A stretch of DNA of 64,000 nucleotides, from the NCBI GenBank assembly GCA_964017125.1, contig OZ024916.1:1154107-1218106 (forward strand), in the 5' to 3' direction. The stretch is from Flabesymbios commensalis (Eukaryota > Annelida > Polychaeta > Terebellida > Flabelligeridae). Shown here in pieces: positions 1 through 12,918 of this stretch. The position numbers and the translations under genes were made by a program. The notes under the pieces were generated by a model. It did not search any database. It saw only the letters and a list, made by a program, of their open reading frames with translations, and was not told the origin of the DNA. Position 1 is the stretch's first letter. Each line of letters opens with the position of its first letter.

Positions 1-1219
1 CTAATTTTTGTGGGTGGGGCGAGAGCCCCACTCACCTTATTGTCTTGTTCAGAACAAAGATTTGGGACAAAAAGTGACGTCACTCCATTCATAAAACCAG
101 CATCCAGGAGCATTTCATTCATTCTTTGTGCCTTTCTGGGGGTCACATCAAATATTCCTGATACAATACAGAGCAACTTCACAATGGTTTCACATCTTAC
201 TGTATGGACTTTTGAAATGGTCCCTTATTATCCATAGTAGCCTAGACCCTTGCCATATTTGGTTATTTGTGAGAGGCTGGGTGATCATGAATATTAATTA
301 GCCTTGGAGAATGAGGTCAGCACCTCTGCAGTCTGACCAAGCTCTGCAGTCTGACTACCCCTCCACAAGCCCACAATCCCAGCAGACACGAGTCGTTGAT
401 CCAATGATGGCCGCTGCTGAAGATGCTGTGCCAACATTAAAACAGCATTGGGTCAATCTCTTGTCAACATATCCTATTGTTAAGGAGCTCACCAGTCACT
501 GCATACATACCCAGCAAATACGATGCGTTGACCCGATGCTGATACAATGTTAGGCCAATGTCACAGACAATGGGCAAACATTAAATCACGTTGTGAGTCT
601 GTTGGATAAGTCGTAACAAGCATGGGACATTGATGCAATGTTGGTTTAAGGTTGGCTTACTGCATGCGACGCTGGGGCAACTTTAAGCCAGCATTGGTTC
701 GATTTCTATGTCAGCTGGGACGTAGACTACATTATTATAGGCCACACACCACATGCTCCAAGCAGTCTCTACTGCCAGACTGCTGTGTATCCCATGTTTA
801 ATGTTGGGCCAGCGTTGTAGACGCTGGGCCAGCGTTCACACATTAACACAGGGATAATGTGCTGTGTTTGCTATGTAATAGCAGACTCAATGTTGATATA
901 GGCCTAATACTGGGGCAGTGTTGTAGACGTTGGACCAACTTTAAGCCAGTATCAAAAGAATTGCTGGGCTCAAGCAACAGAGGTGATAATCTGATAATAT
1001 CACAAGAGAAAGTCACTTGCGGGATGACACAATCATCATGTATTGAACCTTCACATAACAGGGTTGCCTACATAATGTGGGGCCTATAAGAGGTGATAAT
1101 AATAGCCTTCGGCCACTGGGGCTATCTGTTTATCGTGAATTTTCAACCCAATCACAATGGGATACAATGAAAATGTGGCTACGTCAGACAGCTATCGCAG
1201 CCGACTGCATATTAGGCCC
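1..1219. repeat. Diverged foldback-repeat region, no gene
   Basis: No supportable coding exon is seen. The interval is a patchwork of degenerate copies of a foldback family whose ends read CCCAGCA(A/G)A(C/T)AC (near 385 and 520) and whose interior alternates words such as CAATGTTGG, CCAACATT and GTAGACG(C/T)TGG in both orientations (385-950). Bases 60-130 share a repeat starting TTTGGGACAAAAAGTGACGTC with 17,050-17,110. The short open frames have no recognisable protein content. Confidence 0.6.
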
Positions 1220-1224
1220 ATATC

Positions 1225-2935
1225 CAGGGGCGTATCCAGGGGGGGGTGCTCAAGGTGCTAGAGCACCCCCCTTAATTTCCAGAGTGGTAATTTTCCAACC
1301 AATAATTGTACATACAATTAATCCACCATTCTCCGACATGTTGGTTCCAGCCTCCTCCACACCTAAATATATACCCCTTCCCATTTAAAGGTGTCTGGGA
1401 TGCATCATTGGCGCCATTAACAGAGTAAAGACTCAGATTAGACAATGAACTGGGCGAGTGATAGCCACATCGCCCCTATGTGGCGACAGAAGCAAAATCT
1501 TTCCAATGCAAATCTTTAAAATTTGACCATTCAGAGCACCTAAAAGTAGGAATTTGTTGCGACTGGTCTCCTTTCTCCTGTCCATCCTTTACTACTGTGA
1601 GATTTTTCAAACATTCATTATTTTTTTTTGAAAAGAAACAGAATAAAATATATCAACTTTGTGTTAGTCCTGGCCAATAATTGAAATGTTGAGCGAGACT
1701 TGAAACAAAGTTATGGAAAATAAATATTCTAAGATTGATGATAATTATCATAGAAGACCTTGAAACAACGTTGTTCCAAAGTAGATATGCTAAGATTGAA
1801 AGTAATTATCATAGACTATACCCTACCCTATGATAATTATAACACACCACAAGCACAATACACAGTAGGCTATGGGGATCGCTTGAAACAGACAACGACT
1901 TAAGAGTTGGGCGTGCTGCTCTCCCAAGCAATTGACGCTGCATAAAATAAAATAATAAGGACCACGGGATAAAGATTATTCCTCAATTACAATGAATCTT
2001 TCACCTGGGTGATGGCGAATTAATTTCTCAAGAGATATCATCTCTGAGACTCAGTCTTGAGAACAAGTGGATACAAAACTGGGTCGCTTTTTCAATTTCC
2101 AAAATTTAATTGTTTTAAGACCTATTTAAAATCGTCGTATTTTCTCAGTGCAATATATAGACCTCAAGTATAACCACTGACACGAAATAATTCAGATACA
2201 GCTGGGACTCTTTTTTACCAGAGTACAAATCAATGATAATAATTAAAAATTGGCAGGAAAGTTGTTTTAAAAATGTGGAACTACAACCAATACTAACAGA
2301 TATATCTGATATAGGCCTTACTGATGATGAACTGGAATATAACATTTGCATTAAAAAATATTCAGCCATAGGGGAGGGTGGCAAATTAGTAAAGGTGAAT
2401 TTAAAACAAATATCCCAGGAATTTTAAGTGATCATTAGTGAACGTTGTAAGCATTTTAATGGTCCACAACTTTTTTCAATGACATGTTATCACTTTTAAT
2501 AGATGAATGTTGTAATTAGGCCCTACATAATCGCATAATCGGCATTCCACAAACAAGGTTGCATAAATATTATCACAATGAGGGTGACCTAACGTTTGAT
2601 TGGTATTATTGTTGCTCCACCGTCTGCTACGCTGGCCAAACATTAACACAGCATTGGATAGACAGCTGTTTATTTTCATCTAGCTCATTTGATATGCCTG
2701 GTAATTCGCACTCGCTATTAAATGAGCTAATGATCATTTTTATGGGGTTTTTTTCCATTGTGTGGTTGTGTTAGCTTAAATAGTTGGACTAGTAGATACC
2801 ACGAAATTGCACTATTGGATGTTTATTTGTTTCATAATTTTGCGGAGGCATGCCCCCTATAGGCCCCTGCTGTTGATTGGTTTCTTGGGAATCTAAGCAC
2901 CCCCCCCCTTTAATTTATTTCTGGATACGCCACTG
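1225..2935 (+). mobile_element. Non-autonomous DNA transposon, 5-bp TSD (hAT-like), copy A
   Basis: The element begins CAGGGGCGTATCCAG and ends CTGGATACGCCACTG, which are imperfect terminal inverted repeats, each followed inward by a run of G (left) or C (right). It is flanked by the direct repeat ATATC (1220-1224 and 2936-2940), read as a 5-bp target-site duplication. A second copy in inverse orientation at 20,958-23,795 has the same termini and its own 5-bp duplication. No transposase is visible in 1.7 kb, so it is non-autonomous. CAG...CTG ends with a 5-bp duplication fit the hAT5 group of hAT transposons; Transib also makes 5-bp duplications, so the superfamily is an inference. The left edge of the large segmental duplication lies inside this element at 2,121. 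Confidence 0.75.
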
Positions 2936-3179
2936 ATATCTTAGTCTTAGGCGAATAGACTGCAATATAACCAGAAAACACGAGATGTCGACCTAATGAC
3001 GGGTTATGGTTGGTTTAATGACTGCCACGCTGACCCAACCTTAAACCTTAAATGCCAACATGATCATCATTTTACCGACGTACTGGGAGATGCGTCTAAT
3101 GTAGGCAAAATGTTGTTGATTTTATTAAACCCATTAGGGGCCTACCAGCTGAATATATTTGGCAAAATCGCAAAGCAGA

Positions 3180-3484
3180 CCATAAAATCTTTAAAAAAAT
3201 CGCTGATTTTATTTTGGCTTCCTCATATGACCGCTATGATGTAAACATGTCCATAGACTAGAACTAGATATAGAGACAAAATTCCAGATTTCTTATTTCG
3301 GACATGCATGTCCAAAATAAAAAATAGTATACAGGAATTTCGTCTCTATATCTCTCTTAACTGGTAAATGCACAGCACAAAAATTTAAACTTTTGCAGTT
3401 CTAGAATATAGACGTGTTTACAACATGAATATGGTCATATTAAGAAGCCAAAACTAAATCACTGATTTTTAATGATTTTAGCCT
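3180..3484. mobile_element. Palindromic MITE (TAAAATC...GATTTTA family)
   Basis: The left arm has TAAAATC, a short A run and GATTTTATTTTGGC, and the right arm GATTTTTAATGATTTTAGCC. Inside, paired arms carry words such as TAGATATAGAGAC against GTCTCTATATCT and the shared TTTTGCAGTTCTAG. The same element occurs at 37,588-37,908 in a transporter intron and, through the segmental duplication, at about 45,080-45,390. No coding capacity is seen. The superfamily is not determined. Confidence 0.65.
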
Positions 3485-4432
3485 GATTGGATCGCTTTAA
3501 ATGGCTTCGACAAAAATCCGCCAATATAAGATTCAATCAACAATGGCCTTGGTAATTGAGCTTAGTAATTCTCGAGACATCATCATCATTATCGTCATAA
3601 TAGTCAACATTTTGAGAAAATATGCGTTCTTTTGTCATTCAATATATACCGATGATTTAACAGTTGTCCGGTAGGTGGGCCTACTATGAAAATTGCGTTA
3701 TTTACCAATATTTCTTCGGCTATTTTCCATTTAGTTCAGCTGCAAGTTTTTTCATCTGGCTTAAACTTTGGCTACTAGGCCTGCTTTTTTATCACCCCAC
3801 TTTATCACCCCAGATTATCACCCAGATACCAAAAATAGCCAGAATCCACATGATGGTATAGTGCATATATTTTCTGTAACGTTGACCCAACATTGGCTGA
3901 ACCAACATGATCGGTTGGATGCCTGATTTTAATGACTTGGGGGGGGGGATCGCCGACGTTTTATAAAACTATACCTCACTGCGCAACCTACGAAAAAACG
4001 ACCGGTCGCGAATGAGGCTGTTGATCCAATGTAATTTCAATATAGCCTAATATTATGCTCTACTGTTAAACACCCAAAACATCATGAAAATAAAACTAAA
4101 TCTTACTACAAAAGATATAACCATGAATATTTATAATCCAAGCTGTTTCGGGTGTCTGTTTTGTAATTCGGGATGAGCCCTATGGACGTGCAAACCCTAC
4201 CCTAACAGTAGGGCCTACTATTCGGCTAATTGCAATATTGATCCACTGTGTACAACACTGGCCCGTCATTGAACCAACATTGGCTCAACGCCTCGTCTTT
4301 GTATTGAAATGGTTACATAGGCCAATCCCTCAGCCCCAAACACATGAGGCCTTTGGCCCTAGTTAGTCACTTGAAGTTGTAGATCACGGTAGCGAGACAC
4401 AACTTTAAGTGGCTGAAAATTTAAATTTCTTG

Positions 4433-4640
4433 GCGCAGTGCTCTAATGGTTAAGCAGAGTACTAAGTAGTATGCATGATAAGCCGCGAGCAGGAGAGTTA
4501 ACCTATCACATCAGCTAGTAACGTCCTTCATCCTGTCATCTGAAATGAAGGACGTCTTTGGTATTTATTCCGTGCTGGAGAAACAGCTCCAGGGACCTGA
4601 ATAAGAGCATAGTCGGGTGCATTGCAAGACTCTGGGAGCA
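4433..4640 (+). mobile_element. Possible tRNA-derived SINE
   Basis: The start TTGGCGCAGTGCTCTAATGG followed by TTAAGCAGAG resembles a tRNA A-box region, and GCGAGCAGGAGAGTTAACC about 45 bases further on resembles a degenerate B box. The body contains a small hairpin around CTGGAGAAACAGCTCCAG. A second copy at about 46,319-46,530 is part of the segmental duplication and so is not independent evidence. No clear 3' tail or target-site duplication was identified. Confidence 0.3.
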
Positions 4641-5044
4641 AAATGGATCTTTTAATTGACCTGTCCATCAACAGATTTTGATTACAAAATTTATTTTTTC
4701 ACACTGATAGAAATGTTTAATGACCTTAGTTATGTTATTTAGAGAAAAAATTATCAGATCATGAACTCTGTGAAATGCTATGCAATCCTAAATTAGCAAA
4801 TCGATGATAAATCGATGATAAAAAATTTAATTATATACTTTATTTATTGTATTTAGCTGGAGTTAAGTATTGAAGGAGAATTTCACTAATCGATAATTTT
4901 CAAGGAAAGATAGTTTTTAACAAACAATTTGAAGATTAACCACCTATGAAAACAATATTTTCTATTTGAATATCTGGAATAATATGTTATTAAAAGAGAT
5001 ATATCATATAGGCCTACATAAGTTCTATGTTCTGTTTTTGACAG

Positions 5045-8000
5045 TGCCATTGCAGGCAGCACATATGTCATACATATGGCGAGTCCTTTTCCTGCCGAGA
5101 ATCCCAAAGACGCAGATGTGCTTGTTAAACCGGCCGTCAACGGTGTCAAAGCTGTATTCGCTGCAAGTCACAGAGCTAGGATTAAGCGGCTTGTGTTTAC
5201 AAGCTCTACAGTGTCAGTAGTTGGTAAGTATACAATGAATTTATTTTCTGACCCATTAATTTTCCCCTTGAACCCTCACGATGCATCAAAGCATTATTTT
5301 GCATCTCCGAAGAATGACTCAATTACCTACACCTTGGGTGTTCATAACAAAAATTTTCATGGAACAGTTTTAAAATAACAATACCTTTTTTCTTTTGCCA
5401 CCCATTTCAAGTCACCTTCATCCACTACACAATTTGTGGCTCGTAGTGGATGTGATGTAAGCAGTTGTACCGTATATGGCGGCGTATAGTACGCTACTTT
5501 TTTTCCTTTTTGAGCCCGTTTTTGGCCTGGTGCGTATTATCCACCGATGCGTACAATATATTGATTTTGCTGAGATTTGTCACCCAAAATTTTGATAAAT
5601 AGGCAGTCTCACGTGTCCCGAGTGAACTGCGATCTCCTAACTCCTTGTATTTTTGCCCAAAAATGGCAAATTACTCCAGCAGCTATAATGAAACCATCTG
5701 TTTCTAATACACTTAAGATGTCTAGTGAAATAACAACCTAGCATTTATTTGTCTTTTAAATATCCGATAAAGTCATTTATTAATGTTACTTAAATAATAA
5801 TCTACTCGTCAGACATCGCTAGGCCTACTTCATCATCATGATCATGTGTATTGCTTTGATTGTGTGAACACTGTGAAGCTTCTATTCCATACACCAGATG
5901 TCGCTGTCGGCGGCGACGTGACGTGCCTATCTGATACACTGTATACGGCTTGATTATTAGCAGATTTTTTTATTATAGGCCTACATATTTCACTGAAATA
6001 TATATTCAAGTCAATGCTATTCTAAAATACAGACGAGATGTATCCTGGTAGAAGTTTAAATAATATTAGAACGCTAATACGATAGGTTTCACGGCAAAAA
6101 GAATAATATAATAATAAATAATAATAATTATGCTCTTGATATAATTGCCACATTCCTAAATCCATACATATACATGATAGACATTTAAAATTGTATGCTT
6201 GTAATAAATCACCTTGACAGTGCTGTCACCAATACATACATGTGCCATTTCATTATTGTTACTCTAAATAAAAACTTGTACGTTGGTATACAAAAATGTT
6301 TTTTTATTTGTTGCATCTTAATATAAATTAGCTAGATTATATCGCCGTTTCGGCCGTCATAAAAGGTACGCATTCCATTGAAGACTAGACTGTAAGCCTA
6401 ATCACCAGATGGCGCTTTTCCTGTCATTTACCTGACTATAACTGCTTTTACCAGGTGGCGCTAATATGTTATATCGTGATCATTTGTGGTCAAATCAACA
6501 CTAAAACAAAAATAAATATAATACTCAGATAGTTCTTCCTAATTTTATATTTTTAGGGTGTTTATAATATTTTTTTTCATCAAATCCTTTCATTTATTTT
6601 ATATAATCTTTATTAGCGAATCAATTATATCCTTATGTCACCAGCTGAGTTGAACCACATTCTGAATGCCTTGATTAATAAAGACATACCACACACGCAA
6701 ACAACACGATGTAAATTGATCACATTTGATCCAAAATTCAGAACGCAATTTTAAGTATGTCAAACATACTAAGTGAACTTAAGTGTACACGAGAGACATA
6801 GGTTTAATAAAAGAAATGTCTCAAATGTTCATTTAAAGGATCTGTCAAAACTAAAACTTTATCGGCCTTTTCCATCCAGATTTCAAGAGTTAAGACACGA
6901 GATACAGGGTCGCTACCGGCTGATTCAGCACCTCATTTAGACCACCGCGACCCTCTGTTCGCCGAGGGCGCATCAAAATTAATTAAATTCTAAAATGCTT
7001 CTGTTTCCAGGTTCCTTGCCTCCCTTGCCAACCAGACATTTTCCAATGAGTATTATATACTAATTAAATATTTGGATAGGCTAAGAGAAAGCTTCCATAC
7101 AAGCTTCGAATGCCTTAATCCCACCTTCGGGTGCTAGGGTTCACTCAGTCCACTGTGTAGATACTCACCACCCTGGTGCTTACTATCCACCGGTGCGTAC
7201 TATCTGTGTTTTTTGGTACAATTATTGGTACTCAATTTTAAATTAACAATGAATTGTTCGAAACAATATTGTTGACTTTGCTTAGGCAGATGAAAGTGTT
7301 TCAAATTGAAATCCACATGGAAACCTACGGTAATGAATATGAAGTCAAATTTAATGGGCAATAATATATGAGAGAGCAAAAAAAAGTACAACACTGTCTA
7401 ACGTTATTTTGTACATTACTTCCAATTTAACAATAAATCTAAAAATATTCAATAAATAAGTACATTACCTTTGACAGTGAAAGGTCCAACACAAAATATG
7501 CCCCACAATTTTATTGATTCGATTAATTGATTCAATCATTTTTAAATTCTACAATTCAACTGAAGTCATCATGGTTTTGTAATCTCCCAAGGGTAGCTAG
7601 TAGCCTCTAAAAATAAAATTTTAAGCTAATTATTGTGATTTATTCTTGTCCGCCCATGAGTGCATGAATTTCTATTTCCAGAGATCTCTGTATCAGGAGA
7701 TAAGGTTTACACAGAGGACGACTGGGCCGATACAGAGACTAAAGACGGATACACAAAAAGCAAAATACTGACTGAAAAAGCCGCATGGGATTTTCTGAAG
7801 GAATTACCAGGTGTGAAAAAATAAAATAATTTTAACATAATTATTTCTTATATAAATTTGCTTTTTAGTAATCTGCATTAAAGACTTGATAAATAATAGA
7901 TCAACCTTTATCTTAATTTCAAATGCATGTATCTTTATTTTGTATAATCTGCTCGATTTGTTGTTCATTTTACTGTCATGATAAAAAAGTTTTAATCAAC

Positions 8001-11000
8001 AAAACCTACATCACATCTTCATGTATGCCTATTTCTGTCGGCTGTTATGTTATGTCTCTACTCTGTAGTGTCATAAAGTCCCTCTATAGGAGATTTATTT
8101 CTCCTCTTTCAGATTACTTATGATTTTATGATTTTTTGTTTGTATTTATATTACAGAGGAGGAGAGGTTTGAGTTAGCTGTAGTAAACCCGTCTGCAGTG
8201 ATCGGGCCATTGCTTCTGCCTACTCTTTCCACAAGTCTTAAAGTGAGCATACTAGAATTAATGCTATGTAAGCATGTGTATGTATTTTAGTAGCCTACTT
8301 ACTGGAATTTAGTTATCTTCCTATAAGGCGGTGTAGGCCTATATCATGATTTGAATATGTCATTAAACCAAATTAAAGAACAGAGCTAAAATTGTCTTAA
8401 TTCCATAAAATAATTATCAGATTAACAGAAAAAGTATAGATTGTCTAAATTCCATAAAATAATTTATAGTTTCTTGTGTGATTATTCAATGCAATACAAC
8501 ATGCTTTGATAGACATTCTGATGTCAAAATCTCTTTCTCAAAAACAATGATAACTATTACACTACAAAGCACGACTATCGTCGTTTGCCTATCAGATTAC
8601 TGTTATTGGGCACAAAATGAGAGTGTAAACATCAAGAATTGCAAGTGTTTGGTTTCAAATTACACAAATACATGTATGAAGTTGTGAGTCGCTGTAGCAA
8701 GACATAACTTCAAGTGGTTGAAAATTTACTCTAATCAACCCTTAAAGCCCTCACGGTGCATTAAAGCATCATTTTACTTCTCTGAAAACAGACTTAATTC
8801 TCCTACAGCTAAGGCCTCTAGAATGAAAATTTCCATGAAACTGGCTTACCAATACATGGCGATTTTCTTTAATTTTTCAACCACTTCAAATCATCTTCAT
8901 CTGCTACAAGTTGAGAATTGGGACAGCAATTCGCGGCTTGTAGTGGATGAAGATGATGATAGTAAATCTAGGCTTGAAAGGGTAAAAAATTTAAATTTTT
9001 AATTTAGCACTTTAAGGGTTAACTTCTAACATACCAGGTATACTATTATATTGCCTGCCAAAGTGTATTTCATCGACTCAATTAGTACAAACATTACTAG
9101 CTTCCTCTGAAGTTTTATGGTCATTATATTACATGTGCATCTTTTACCAATCATAATATGAAAACTGCTGGGATTTTGTTGTTTAGATTGTCTATTGTAT
9201 TATATTAGACCTCTGTGAGTTTTATAATATACTAGACCTTTGTGAGTAATATATTATATTAGACCTTTGTGAGTTTTATCTTTTATGGTATAATTTTCAT
9301 ACCTGGATGTTATTGGTAAATAGATTGTGGAGCAGATGTTAAATCGTGGGATGCCCCTGATTCCTAAGATCTGTTTGAACTACATTGATGTGAGAGATGT
9401 GGCAGAGGCGCATATTAAGGCTATGATGGTACCAGAAGCAGCAGGTAGGTCCCTAGCCGTGTCATCCTCTCCGAGGCCGTGGATTGATGTATTGTTTGAT
9501 ATGAAAAATCCAACATTGCGGTGACTGAGAGAGATCCCGACCCCAAGGCCCGAAAAATGTTCATAACTTTTTAATGACTGTGAGACCTCTGAGCTGAGCA
9601 TGCGGGCATGGAACTGAAATGAAAAAAAAACTATTTTCGATCTGATTATTCAGCGATATTTTCCGATATGATAGTCCAAAGAAATGTCCTAGGATTTTGT
9701 ACAAGGTCAATCTGTGGCTCAAACCTGTTTCAGCCACTGGGGCTATTAGGTCCCCTCCCTCTCACTGGTAACCATTATGCTGTGAGTTTCTGTTTTTTCA
9801 TTCAGTTATAGCCAGAATTGCTGAAGAAAAATTCAGCTTGAAATGACATAGAATATGTCTATTTATGACAAATAGTCAAATGACGAATAAAATTGTCCAT
9901 TTCCGAAAAATGTTCATCTGCAAAATGTAGTTATTTGATATACCGAGCATCTATCGCAAATATTTTAAGGATTTCAGTGTCATTTGATTTGGTCTAAAAC
10001 TTGTTTGAATCTGTATTACATAGTAACATACTGTTCCATTAGCACAAGGGTTGCTTTAACCCTTTCAGGCCTGAACTTATTATTGTCATCTTCATCCACT
10101 GCAAGCCGCGAATTGCTTTCGCAGTGGATGAAGATGATTCGATGTGGGTGAAAAATTAACGAAAATTGCTATCAGTTGGTAAAACAATTTCATGGAAGTT
10201 GTAACGATTCGTGCTATAACGATGTTTGCCTGTAGTTGGTAAAACAGTTTCATGGAAATTTTCCTTCTAAAACCCTTTATTTGTAGGGAAACTAAATCTG
10301 TTTTCAGGGATGTAAAATGTTACCTTAATGCAGCGTGAGGGCTTATTACCCTCTCAAGCCTGACTCTACATTGCCATCTTCATCCATCTTTATCCACTAC
10401 AAGCCGTGAATTGCTGCCGCAATTCTTGACTTCTAGTGGATGAAGATGACTTGAAGTGAGTGCAAAATTAACGAAAATTGCTATTAGTTGGTAAAACAGT
10501 TTCATGGAAATTTTCCTTCTAAAACCCCTTATCGTCCACTTGGATATAAACGGGTGTATCTGCCACTTTGTAAAGTGGCAGATACACCCTCTCATATTCA
10601 AGGGAACGTTATTTGTTTTAGGGATGTAAAATGATGCCTTCATGCACCAATGGTTTATCGTTGTGATATGAGGCCTGTATATGTATTGGTTCCAAGCAAG
10701 TTTCTAAGAAAAGAAAATTTCACTGAAATAGATAAAATTGTGTTAGTGTTAGAACTTAGATTAGTGGTAGATCAGTTATCTGTCATGATAGCTAAAGCAT
10801 TGAAACAAGATAAAGAGCTCCGTGTAGCACAACTTCAAGGGCAAATCTAGCAAATGTAAAATTTTAAATTGCAGATTTGTGGCCATTTTGTTTCAATTTT
10901 CCTTGTTGTTTTCTATAAGAACATTTATTCTTATTTATATACTTATTTATATATTGATTCACAGTATTCATTCTAATGAATGCTAACATTCCGATAAACA

Positions 11001-12204
11001 CCCACCCCCTTGATTTTAAAATAAGAGGGTATACTAATTAACGCACGATCCGGGTGATTTTTAGAATAAATACAGTATTTATTCAAAGCTTTGATAAAAA
11101 ATAAATGTCTAACGTGACAAAAATATAATCTGTGACAAAATATTCAGATGCATAATCCAAAATAACCTACTTTATTGATATTTAACAAAAACTTTTTTCT
11201 GGTTCACAGGACATCGGCATATATTGGCAGACAAAATTTTGTCAGCAAAAGATGTAGCCACTATTTTGTCTGAAGAGTTTAAGCCCCAAGGTTTGTCAGT
11301 TAAATTATGCCTTCTTTACATTTTTAAAATAAGCGTGACTAATCTGTTTTATTTTATTTTTTCGAAATAATTGTCTAAACATCAAGATCTGCTATGTTTT
11401 GGTCCCAAATTTACCAAATCTGAGTAAATTTGCACCTACTTGATTTTGTGGTTTGAGGTACTAAAACACAACTAAAGGATCTTCTGACTTGCAGGTTACA
11501 ATGTGCCGACTGCAGGCTGTCCATACGCCTTTGCCTGGATTGCAGGTCGTATGGATCCTGCTGTTAGGATGATCCTACCGAGCCTGGGTAAATCTCAGAA
11601 GCTGGATAACTCAAGGGTTTGTATATTTTTATTCACAATTGTACTATAGTTTTTGCTGTTGAAGAAATGTAACTATATAATAATACTTATCTGTATAATT
11701 TCTATCATCACATCTAACACTGGACATTGATCCAATGTTAGATAAATGTTGGCCCACAATCTGAGACACTGGTATAACATTAAGCCATCATTGTTTCATG
11801 GGATATCTACTTGTGACTGTAATACGCTAAAAAATCTGTCAAATAATTGTATGCACTTTTCATACTACCCAAAAAGAATATTTTTAGGGCTGATTAGAGC
11901 ACTTTATTTAACATCACTAAAGTTTAGTTTTTTTTCCCAGATGAGAAATGTTCTGTGCATAACTCCACGAGATGTCGTGCAGAGTCAGATTGATACAGGT
12001 TATAGTCTGATAGAGCATGGATTCGTCAAGAAAACCTCCAAATACAAGCCTCCACCTGCAGAAGGCATTCCAGTAGTGGTTATCAGCGAGCCAGAAGGGG
12101 AGGATTCCAAGATGGCCGAGGTGGATCTACAGGCAGAGTCAACTGGTGACCAGGATGCACCTCCAGCACAGATCATAAAGGAAAAGGAAGTGACAGAGTT
12201 ATAA
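5045..12204 (+). CDS. NAD(P)-dependent reductase, DFR/epimerase-like, copy 1 (7 exons, 5' end not in view)
   Basis: Exons read 5045-5223, 7682-7810, 8157-8242, 9324-9444, 11210-11290, 11495-11616 and 11941-12204, all with AG/GT borders and compatible phases. The product resembles the dihydroflavonol-4-reductase/phenylacetaldehyde reductase branch of the extended short-chain dehydrogenases: HMASPFPAENPKD, then LVFTSSTVSVVG with the catalytic serine region, YTKSK as the YxxxK catalytic motif followed by EKAAWDF, VNPSAVIGPLL, YIDVRDVAEAHIKAM, and the C-terminal PRDVV...YSLIEHGFVKKT. These enzymes reduce carbonyl substrates with NAD(P)H in the cytosol; the substrate cannot be told here. The final exon adds an acidic tail ending KEVTEL. 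The N-terminal Rossmann segment with GxxGxxG is not found between position 1 and 5045 and is expected to lie left of the window. In copy 2 the TSS motif reads RSS and VVNPS reads VENPS, so this copy is the canonical one. Confidence 0.88.
5240..5460. repeat. Foldback repeat with TCTTCATCCACTAC hairpin (partial)
   Basis: This is a partial member of a family whose full copies run from CCCTCACGATGCAT(C/T)AAAGCA through ACAGACTTAATT and TTTCATGGAA to a hairpin built from TCATCTTCATCCACTACA and its complement. It lies in the first visible intron of the reductase, directly after the donor site. Other copies: 8,740-8,990, 10,060-10,350, 10,350-10,640, 33,950-34,200 and 42,870-43,070. Confidence 0.6.
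6698..7201. other. 500-bp segment present only in duplication copy 1
   Basis: Copy 2 passes directly from a short CA run to ATCTGTGTTTTTTGG, while copy 1 has about 500 extra bases between the matching flanks. The extra segment ends with a stretch resembling the GTGCGTAxTATCCACCGxTGCG word seen at about 5,530-5,560. It could be an insertion in copy 1 or a deletion in copy 2. No gene is seen in it. Confidence 0.7.
8740..8990. repeat. Foldback repeat with TCTTCATC hairpin
   Basis: This copy in the reductase intron contains CCCTCACGGTGCATTAAAGC at the start and a hairpin in which TCATCTTCATCTGCTACAAG pairs with CTTGTAGTGGATGAAGATGA. It is preceded by a short hairpin of the TTGAAGTTGT...ACAACTTCAAG family (8,680-8,725). 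It is shared with copy 2 at about 50,147-50,397. Confidence 0.6.
10060..10640. repeat. Two adjacent foldback repeats of the TCTTCATC family
   Basis: Two copies of the TCATCTTCATCCACT hairpin family lie head to tail (about 10,060-10,350 and 10,350-10,640). The second is interrupted by a palindrome (10,536-10,602) in which GTGTATCTGCCACTTTG pairs with its complement, the same palindrome as at 12,457. All are intronic in the reductase gene and present in duplication copy 2. Confidence 0.6.
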
Positions 12205-12456
12205 CAGATCAAAAAAATGGCGGCTCATTCCTGGTCCAATATTGTAGAGATGACAACATTTACGGTTTGGACATAGCATATCGTCCCCTTCACTGTGTTA
12301 GCCAGCAGCCCGTGCACCCGTCATTTGGACGTGTATAAAATCAAAATGACGGGCAAAAATTGTCCAAATTACACTATAAAGGAGGAAATGCACGGGCAGC
12401 TATGCAAAAATTGGAAAGGAAGTCGGGCAGTTGTCTAATCCTAGCTAAGACAATGG

Positions 12457-12528
12457 TCCCCTTGGATATGAAAGGGTGTATCTGCCACTTTACAAAGTGG
12501 CAGATACACCCTTTCATATCCAAGGGGA
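12457..12528. repeat. Near-perfect 72-bp palindrome
   Basis: The left arm TCCCCTTGGATATGAAAGGG continues with TGTATCTGCCACTTT, and the right arm is its complement, giving arms of about 35 bp around a 2-base centre. Related palindromes lie at 10,536-10,602 and 51,917-51,984, and a decayed relative at about 31,079-31,130. It is probably a minimal foldback element. Confidence 0.85.
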
Positions 12529-12918
12529 GCATATAATTATCAGGGTTCGTACAGGAGCTTGAAAACCCTAACCCTTTGCTTGCTGATCACGACTATATTC
12601 GTTTTAATCAGTTTTATCTGTCGATTAAATCACAATCATTGGGAATGAAATGAGTGTTTAAACATCAAAAGTGGCAAATCTTTGGTGCCAAATTAAACAA
12701 ATATCAGTAATTTCAGTCACCTGAAGTTGTCGGTTGCTGTAGCGAGACACAACTTCAAGTGAGTGAAAGTTTAAATTATTTAATTTAACAGGTGAAGGGT
12801 TGAAAAAGAGTTGCAAAAAAAATTATTTAAGGCCTTGAATATGCTTGTAAAATGGGATATTTAGCAGCAGGTAGTTGAAAGTTCTTGAATGTAGTATTAT
12901 CTATGCATCAAAATGAGA

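Larger units (their letters stand above)
2121..12155 (+). repeat. Segmental duplication, copy 1 (10.0 kb)
   Basis: This block is repeated in direct orientation at 44,023-53,570 with only scattered substitutions and short indels, by eye a few percent divergence. Homology starts abruptly inside the DNA transposon and stops abruptly inside the last exon of the reductase gene. Copy 1 holds about 500 bp (roughly 6,698-7,201) that copy 2 lacks. It carries seven reductase exons and several small foldback elements that are shared position by position with copy 2, so those insertions predate the duplication. Confidence 0.93.

Noticed and set aside
2145-2427. Two overlapping 64-79-codon frames inside the DNA transposon
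   Set aside because: They recur only with the transposon copies, lie on opposite strands over the same bases and have no transposase motif.
4433-4510. Functional tRNA gene
   Set aside because: Only degenerate A- and B-box resemblance; no cloverleaf with paired acceptor stem could be drawn.
11746-11940. Upstream extension of the last reductase exon
   Set aside because: The open frame continues into the intron, but the TTTTTTTCCCAG acceptor at 11,940 joins exon 6 in phase and gives the expected ...DNSRMRNVL sequence.
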